A stretch of 11,181 nt of DNA from an uncultured Clostridia bacterium (GTDB taxonomy: Bacteria > Bacillota > Clostridia > Oscillospirales > Acutalibacteraceae), in assembly GCA_946405475.1 (NCBI GenBank), contig CAMJHI010000047.1:1-11181 (forward strand). Direction: 5' to 3'. The notes under the pieces were generated by a model, which ran no database searches, was not told where the DNA came from, and saw nothing but the letters and a program-made list of their open reading frames with translations. The position numbers and the translations under genes were made by a program. Shown here piece after piece: positions 6,551 through 11,181 of the stretch (positions within the stretch are counted from its first letter, which is position 1; each line of letters opens with the position of its first letter).

Positions 6551-8215
6551 ATGCTCCGTAACCTTAAAATCGAAAATATCGCCGTCATCGAGAGCGCGGA
6601 GATCGCGTTTGAGGACGGTTTGAATATCATGACCGGCGAGACCGGCGCGGGTAAATCCATTGTGATCGACGCGATCAGCGCTATTCTCGGCGAGCGCACC
6701 TCCAAAGAGCTGGTGCGAACAGGCAGCGACAAGGCTTCGGTGACGGCTCTGTTTGAGGTTCAGCCGGAAGCGTTTGCCGCGCTGATGGATGAGCTGGGTC
6801 TGGACGAGCCGGAGGATGGTCAACTCCTGATCCGCCGTACCATCTCGGCTGACGGCAAAAACGCCTGCCGCGTCAACGGCTGCCCCGTTACCGTGGGCAT
6901 GCTGCGCACCCTCGGGCGGGAGCTGGTGAATATTCACGGTCAGCACGACAGCCAGAAGCTGCTCAACCCCAAAACGCATCTTGCGTATCTTGACGCGCTC
7001 CTTCACGATGAAAAGGAACTGGCCGATTATCGCACAGCGTTTGACGCGTGGAAGGCGGTATGCCGTGAGATCCGATCCCTGCAGACGGACGACGCGGAAA
7101 AACAGCGAAAGCTTGACCTGCTGAATTATCAGATCGGCGAGATCGAAGCGGCGGAACTGACCGAAGGGGAAATGGACGAGCTGAAAAAGAGCCGCGCTTT
7201 TTACCGTAACAGCGAAAAGATCCTGTCTTCGCTGGCCGCGGCGCAGGGACTGCTCAACGGCGGCGACGAACTGCCGGGCGCGCTCGTTGAAGTGCGGTCC
7301 GCAGCCGACGAGCTTGACGCGGCCGCCGCTTATTATGAAGAGATCGAACCGACTGCGCAGCAGCTTCGTGAATTGTCGTATCAGCTTGACGACGTGAACG
7401 AAACGGTGCGTGATCTGCTGGAAAGCATGGACTATGACCCGCAGCTTGCGCAGCAGGTCGAAGACAGGCTCGATGCCCTCAACAGGCTCAGCCGCAAATA
7501 CGGCGCGGATGAGGCGGCCATGCTCGCGTTCTGCGAGGATTGCCGCAGGCAGCGGGATGCGATCCTGTTTTCCGATGAACGGCTGCAGGAGCTGAACGAG
7601 CGGGAAAAGGCTTGTTATCAGGCCGTTCAGCAGGCGGCCGATCGGCTTTCCGGCTTGCGCCGCGAGGGCGGTAAGCTGCTGTCAGAGCGCGTCTGTGAGG
7701 AATTGAGCTTTCTCGATATGCCGAACGTGACGTTTGTCGCGGAACAGACGGAGTGCGAACTGAATGAAACCGGCTGCGACGCTGTCGAATTCCTCATTTC
7801 GGCCAATCTCGGCGAAACGCCGAAACCGCTGGCGAAAATCGCTTCGGGCGGTGAGCTTTCGCGCATCATGCTTTCCATCAAAAACGTGTTGTCCGATTCC
7901 GATGCGGTCGGCACGCTGATTTTTGACGAGATCGACACGGGCGTGAGCGGTCACGCCGCCGTGAAGCTCGGGCGCAAGCTGCACGAAGTGGCGCAGGGGC
8001 GGCAGGTGATCTGCGTGACCCATCTGGCCCAGATCGCCGCGCGGGCCGATCATCATTTCGGCATCGCCAAATCCACCGCGAACGGCAAGACCTACACCAG
8101 GATCAGCCTGCTGGACTGGGAACAGCGCAAACGCGAGCTGGCGCGCATTCTCGGCGGCGAGGCCGTAACGCAGGCGCAGCTTGATCTGGCGCAGGAGTTA
8201 TTGACAAATACCTGA
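6551..8215 (+). CDS. recN: DNA repair protein RecN
   Basis: SMC-like ATPase recruited early to DNA double-strand breaks, where it helps RecA-dependent repair. It is 554 residues, full length. The N-terminal ATPase half begins MLRNLKIENIAVIESAEIAF and has Walker A GETGAGKS (29-36), followed by FEV (56 residues later) and VNIHGQHDSQKLL. A long Glu/Ala/Leu-rich coiled-coil region spans roughly 150-360. The C-terminal half carries the ABC signature ASGGELSRIMLSIK (431-444), Walker B TLIFDEIDTGVSGHAA with Asp459-Glu460, and the switch histidine in VICVTHLAQIAARADHH. ATG 6551 follows AGGTGGAG closely. No Gram-positive SOS (LexA) box was seen upstream. The last codons contain the promoter of tyrS. 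In spore formers spoIVB and spo0A often come next; here they do not. Confidence 0.97.
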   Translation: MLRNLKIENIAVIESAEIAFEDGLNIMTGETGAGKSIVIDAISAILGERTSKELVRTGSDKASVTALFEVQPEAFAALMDELGLDEPEDGQLLIRRTISADGKNACRVNGCPVTVGMLRTLGRELVNIHGQHDSQKLLNPKTHLAYLDALLHDEKELADYRTAFDAWKAVCREIRSLQTDDAEKQRKLDLLNYQIGEIEAAELTEGEMDELKKSRAFYRNSEKILSSLAAAQGLLNGGDELPGALVEVRSAADELDAAAAYYEEIEPTAQQLRELSYQLDDVNETVRDLLESMDYDPQLAQQVEDRLDALNRLSRKYGADEAAMLAFCEDCRRQRDAILFSDERLQELNEREKACYQAVQQAADRLSGLRREGGKLLSERVCEELSFLDMPNVTFVAEQTECELNETGCDAVEFLISANLGETPKPLAKIASGGELSRIMLSIKNVLSDSDAVGTLIFDEIDTGVSGHAAVKLGRKLHEVAQGRQVICVTHLAQIAARADHHFGIAKSTANGKTYTRISLLDWEQRKRELARILGGEAVTQAQLDLAQELLTNT

Positions 8216-8229
8216 TTATCGGTTATCAT
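8201..8229 (+). promoter_or_regulatory. Sigma-A-type promoter of tyrS
   Basis: A perfect -35 TTGACA (8201-8206) is followed after exactly 17 bases by TATCAT (8224-8229, 5 of 6 matches to TATAAT). Transcription would start near 8235-8237, leaving a leader of about 24 bases before ATG 8260. The -35 lies within the end of recN and the -10 just after its stop. Confidence 0.8.
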
Positions 8230-8243
8230 ACAGAGAGCTTTAT

Positions 8244-8250
8244 GGGAGGA
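8244..8250 (+). promoter_or_regulatory. Ribosome binding site deciding the ATG start of tyrS
   Basis: GGGAGGA lies 9 bases before ATG 8260. The in-frame ATG at 8242 overlaps this site, so the start is 8260. Confidence 0.85.
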
Positions 8251-8259
8251 TATCCAATT

Positions 8260-9486
8260 ATGAATGTTTATGAAGAACTGAAAGCCCGCGGCATCATCGC
8301 GCAGGTCACGGACGAAGAGGCGGTCGAAAAACGCCTTACACAAGACAAGATCCGTTTTTACATCGGCTTTGACCCCACGGCAGACAGCCTGCACGTCGGC
8401 CATTTTGTGCAGATCATGGTCATGGCGCATATGCAGCGCGCCGGTCACACGCCCATCGCCCTGTTCGGCGGCGGCACCGGCATGATCGGCGACCCGTCCG
8501 GCAAGACCGATATGAGAAAGATGCTCACAAAAGAAACCATCGCGCACAACGTGGAATGCTTCAAGAAGCAGATGTCGAAGCTCGTCGATTTTTCCGACGG
8601 CAAGGCCATTATGGTCAACAACGCCGATTGGCTGACCAACCTGAACTACATCGACTTTTTGCGTGAGATCGGCGTGCATTTTTCCGTCAACCGCATGCTG
8701 GCGTTTGAATGCTACAAACAGCGTCTGGAGCGCGGCCTTTCGTTCTTTGAACTGAATTATATGCTCATGCAGAGCTACGACTTCCTCGTGCTCAACCGCA
8801 AATACGGCTGCGTGATGGAGCTGGGCGGCGACGATCAGTGGAGCAACATCATCGGCGGCGTGGAGCTTTGCCGCAAGTGCGACAACAAAGAAGTGTTCGG
8901 CATGACCTTCAAACTCCTGCAAACCAGCGACGGGCGCAAGATGGGCAAAACCGAAAAGGGCGCCGTGTGGCTTGACCCCGAAAAGACCTCGCCCTATGAT
9001 TTTTATCAGTACTGGCGCAACGTCGACGACGCCGACGTGATCAACTGCATGAAGATGCTCACCTTCATCCCCGTGGAGCAGATCGAAGAATACGCCAAGT
9101 GGGAAGGCAGCGAGATCAACAAGGCCAAGGAGATTCTTGCTTACGAGGTCACCAAGCTCATTCACGGGCAGGAAGAAGCCGACAAGGCGCAGTCTGCCGC
9201 GCGCGCACTGTTCAGCAACAAGGCTGACAGCGAGCATATGCCGACCACCGTGCTTTCGGCGGAAGATTTCACCGACGGCAAAATCGGCATCATGCGCTGC
9301 ATGGTCAAAGCGGGGCTTGCCAAATCCAACGGCGAAGCGCGCCGCCTGATCGATCAGGGCGGTGTGAGCGTGGATGACGAAAAGCTGACCACTTTTGATT
9401 ATGATATCCCCGAAAGCAAATTTGACAACGGCGGCTATATCGTGATCAAAAAGGGCAAAAAGGTGTTCCACAAAATCACAAAATAA
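8260..9486 (+). CDS. tyrS: Tyrosyl-tRNA synthetase (tyrosine--tRNA ligase)
   Basis: Class I aminoacyl-tRNA synthetase that charges tRNA-Tyr in the cytoplasm, acting as a dimer. It is 408 residues, normal for the bacterial enzyme. The Rossmann fold starts with FYIGFDPTADSLHVGHF, where HVGH (45-48) is the HIGH signature. It continues with GGGTGMIGDPSGK (70-82), the tyrosine-site segment MQSYDFLVLN (170-179) and GGDDQWSNI (189-197), and the KMSKS loop as GRKMGKTEKGAVWL (225-238, KMGKT). A C-terminal S4 RNA-binding domain covers about 345-405 (GLAKSNGEARRLIDQGGVSV). It follows recN by 44 bases, has its own promoter and is closed by a strong terminator, so it is its own transcription unit with possible read-through from recN. 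No T-box leader is present. Confidence 0.97.
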   Translation: MNVYEELKARGIIAQVTDEEAVEKRLTQDKIRFYIGFDPTADSLHVGHFVQIMVMAHMQRAGHTPIALFGGGTGMIGDPSGKTDMRKMLTKETIAHNVECFKKQMSKLVDFSDGKAIMVNNADWLTNLNYIDFLREIGVHFSVNRMLAFECYKQRLERGLSFFELNYMLMQSYDFLVLNRKYGCVMELGGDDQWSNIIGGVELCRKCDNKEVFGMTFKLLQTSDGRKMGKTEKGAVWLDPEKTSPYDFYQYWRNVDDADVINCMKMLTFIPVEQIEEYAKWEGSEINKAKEILAYEVTKLIHGQEEADKAQSAARALFSNKADSEHMPTTVLSAEDFTDGKIGIMRCMVKAGLAKSNGEARRLIDQGGVSVDDEKLTTFDYDIPESKFDNGGYIVIKKGKKVFHKITK

Positions 9487-9498
9487 TCATGCGATCTC

Positions 9499-9530
9499 AC
9501 CGGCGTGGTGCAAATCACGCCGGTTTTTTT
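9499..9530 (+). terminator. Intrinsic (Rho-independent) terminator after tyrS
   Basis: ACCGGCGTG (9499-9507) pairs perfectly with CACGCCGGT (9516-9524). A G-U and a U-A pair extend the stem to 11 bp around a GCAA (GNRA-type) tetraloop at 9510-9513. A run of seven T (9524-9530) follows at once. The opposite side has no T-run, so it works on the + strand only. It begins 12 bases after the tyrS stop. Confidence 0.95.
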
Positions 9531-9540
9531 GTTTGGTTCT

Positions 9541-9565
9541 GCTCACACTAACGGTGAGGTGAGCA
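9541..9565 (+). other. Possible hairpin sequestering the ribosome site of the PBP gene
   Basis: TGCTCAC (9540-9546) is complementary to GTGAGCA (9559-9565) across a 12-base loop. The right arm covers part of the GAGGTGAG ribosome site. GTGAG occurs twice in tandem (9554-9558 and 9559-9563), so two alternative pairings exist. A 7-bp stem with a large loop is weak and may be chance. Confidence 0.25.
9556..9561 (+). promoter_or_regulatory. Ribosome binding site for the TTG start of the PBP gene
   Basis: GAGGTG lies 6 bases before TTG 9568. No ATG or GTG start with a comparable site precedes the membrane segment, and the next in-frame ATG (9652) would cut into it. No convincing promoter could be picked out between the terminator and this site. 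Confidence 0.65.
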
Positions 9566-9567
9566 AC

Positions 9568-11181
9568 TTGAGTGAAACAAAAACGGAGAGCTTTTCGCAG
9601 CGTGCCCTGATCGCATTTGTCGCGCTGCTGCTCGCGTTCGGCGTGATCCCGATGCGTATGATGACGATCCTGCTCGGCGCGGCTCAAAAAACGTCGGGCA
9701 GCGCGGGCGGCAAGGTGATCACCGTGGCACAGAGCCGCGGTCTGATCTATGACTGCCACGGGGAACGATTGGTCGGCCATGAAATACAAACCGTTGCCGC
9801 CGTGAAGCCGACCCCGGGGGCGATGGCTGTGCTGAAGGATCAACTAAAGCCCGACGAATTTCAAGCGGCAGCCGAAATGCTGTCCGTCGGTCAGCCGCTG
9901 GTGATGCCGACAAAACGGGCACTGCTGCATGACGATATTCTGCTGCTCGACACGGTCAGGCGCACGTCGGGCGATGCACCGGCGTGCCATCTGATCGGTT
10001 ACACCGACGAAACGGGCAACGGCGTGTGCGGGCTGGAAAAAAGCCTGAACGAAACGCTCAACCGCTCTCGCGGAGAACTCAAAGTGCGGTTTTCATGTGA
10101 CGCAACCGGCAGAGTGCTCGCAGGCTCAGAAATTGAAACGATCGATGATAACTATAACAATACCTGCGGCGTGGTGCTGACGCTTGACAAAACCTTTCAG
10201 CTGGCGGTTGAAAACGCCATGGACGTCTGCGGTCTGAAAAGCGGTGCGGCAGTGATTCTGGATTGTGCTGACGGCGGCATCTGCGCCATCGCCAGCCGCC
10301 CGCGCTTTGACCCGACGGACGTGGCCGTAAGCCTGAAGCTGCCGTCGTCGCCCTTGTTTGACCGTTCTCTGGCGGCTTACCCCATCGGTTCGGTGTTCAA
10401 GCTGCTGATCGCGGCCGCCGCGCTGGAGCAGGGGATCGACCCGGCGACGCAGCACCGCTGCAGCGGCTCTGTTTCAGTCGGCGGCGCTTCCTTCGGCTGC
10501 CTGAAGGCTCACGGCGCCGTCAACTTGCCACAGGCGCTGGCGGTTTCCTGCAACTGTTACTTTATTCAATTGATGCAGCAGCTTGACGCGGGTGAAGTGC
10601 TGACGCTGGCGCGGAGCTTCGGCTTCGGCCAAGCAATTGAACTGGCAGACAGGCTTCAAACAGCGGCCGGTTCACTGCCCGATGAACGGGAACTGTCCTC
10701 CCCGGCGGCCAAGGCGAATTTCTCCTTCGGGCAGGGGAGCCTGACCGCATCGCCTTTGCAGATCGCTTCGCTGTATGCGAGCGTGTTTTCGGGCGGGGAT
10801 TTTCACGTGCCGTATCTCATCAAAGGGCAGATCAACGAATCGGGCGAATACACCGAAACGCATCGGCCTCAGCCGCCATATAAGCTGTTGAAAAAAGAAA
10901 ACGCACTGCTCCTGTCAGATTTTCTCGGTCTGGCGGTGCGCGAGGGAACCGGAAAGGCCGCTCTCGTCGAAGGTGCTGATTGCCGGGGCAAAACGGCGAC
11001 GGCGCAAAGCGGCGATTATTCGTCCGGTCGGGAACGGCTCGTTTCGTGGTTTGCCGGCGGCTTCACCTGCGGCGAAAAACAATATGCCATGGCGATCCTT
11101 TGCGATGACGGCGTGTCCGGCTCGACCGATTGCGCGCCTGTTTTTGCGGCGGCGGTACGCAGAATTCCGGCGAACGCTGAC
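9568..11181 (+). CDS. Class B penicillin-binding protein, peptidoglycan D,D-transpeptidase (3'-partial)
   Basis: Membrane-anchored transpeptidase that cross-links peptidoglycan outside the cell. It is open for 538 codons from TTG 9568 to the window end without a stop. A short cytoplasmic tail and one membrane segment (about 12-37, AFVALLLAFGVIPMRMMTIL) lead into the N-terminal PBP module with QSRGLIYDCHGERLVG, the usual RG.I.D..G motif. The catalytic domain has YPIGSVFKLL with nucleophile Ser275 and Lys278 (SxxK), the SCN triad Ser327-Cys328-Asn329 inside HGAVNLPQALAVSCNCYF, GFGQ and SFGQGSLTASPLQIASLYA. The third motif reads GKTATAQSG, that is Lys475-Thr476-Ala477 instead of KTG. It resembles the FtsI/PbpA/SpoVD group; whether it serves division, elongation or sporulation cannot be told. 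About 61 residues follow the KTA motif, so only the very C-terminus is probably missing. Confidence 0.93.
   Translation, partial: MSETKTESFSQRALIAFVALLLAFGVIPMRMMTILLGAAQKTSGSAGGKVITVAQSRGLIYDCHGERLVGHEIQTVAAVKPTPGAMAVLKDQLKPDEFQAAAEMLSVGQPLVMPTKRALLHDDILLLDTVRRTSGDAPACHLIGYTDETGNGVCGLEKSLNETLNRSRGELKVRFSCDATGRVLAGSEIETIDDNYNNTCGVVLTLDKTFQLAVENAMDVCGLKSGAAVILDCADGGICAIASRPRFDPTDVAVSLKLPSSPLFDRSLAAYPIGSVFKLLIAAAALEQGIDPATQHRCSGSVSVGGASFGCLKAHGAVNLPQALAVSCNCYFIQLMQQLDAGEVLTLARSFGFGQAIELADRLQTAAGSLPDERELSSPAAKANFSFGQGSLTASPLQIASLYASVFSGGDFHVPYLIKGQINESGEYTETHRPQPPYKLLKKENALLLSDFLGLAVREGTGKAALVEGADCRGKTATAQSGDYSSGRERLVSWFAGGFTCGEKQYAMAILCDDGVSGSTDCAPVFAAAVRRIPANAD

Noticed and set aside
8213..8228. 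Imperfect dyad TGAT...ATCA in the tyrS promoter spacer as an operator
   Set aside because: Only four bases per arm match and the centre is not symmetric; this is expected by chance.
8242..8259. Longer tyrS beginning at ATG 8242
   Set aside because: This ATG overlaps the GGGAGGA ribosome site that serves ATG 8260, and the six extra residues are not seen in the family.
8092..9471. 459-codon open frame on the minus strand opposite tyrS
   Set aside because: It is antisense to a complete, clearly conserved tyrS and crosses into recN. Its translation is His/Val/Asp/Phe-rich without recognisable motifs, and GC-rich codon bias explains the lack of stops.

Overview
The window reads as an ordinary, densely packed piece of core chromosome from a fairly GC-rich Firmicute, most likely a Clostridia member of the Oscillospiraceae/Ruminococcaceae kind. 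That placement is an inference. It rests on the gene order xseA-xseB-ispA-dxs-tlyA-nadK-argR-recN, on strong GGAGG-type ribosome sites, on frequent TTG/GTG starts, and on protein motifs. Every gene is on the + strand and no stretch longer than about 80 bases lacks a gene.

Layout. Positions 1-171 hold the 3' end of a TsaD/Kae1-like gene. It overlaps xseA by 4 bases, and xseA overlaps xseB by 4. The two subunits make exonuclease VII. The isoprenoid pair follows: ispA (prenyl diphosphate synthase, TTG start inside xseB) and dxs (entry enzyme of the MEP pathway). Next come tlyA (S4-domain RNA 2'-O-methyltransferase) and nadK (NAD kinase), joined by 8- and 4-base overlaps, then argR (arginine repressor) and recN (SMC-like DNA repair ATPase) after gaps of 20 and 23 bases. 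The run from 1 to 8215 looks like one operon: it has five overlapping junctions, three short gaps, and no visible internal terminator.

A sigma-A-type promoter (TTGACA, 17 bases, TATCAT) sits over the last codons of recN and drives tyrS. The 5' leader would be only about 24 bases, so there is no room for a T-box. A strong intrinsic terminator (9499-9530) ends tyrS. After it a class B penicillin-binding protein begins at a TTG and runs off the end of the window. It carries KTA in place of the usual KTG active-site triad.

How the genes work together: Dxs and IspA feed isoprenoid (undecaprenyl and quinone) synthesis. NadK supplies the NADP pool that the MEP pathway draws on. XseAB and RecN serve DNA repair. 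TlyA, TyrS and probably the Kae1-like protein serve translation. I found no mobile element, CRISPR array, tRNA, rRNA, riboswitch or prophage gene, and nothing that amounts to an undescribed system. The points worth checking are a hairpin over the dxs start, the PBP KTA motif, the absence of spoIVB/spo0A after recN, and the T-box-free tyrS.
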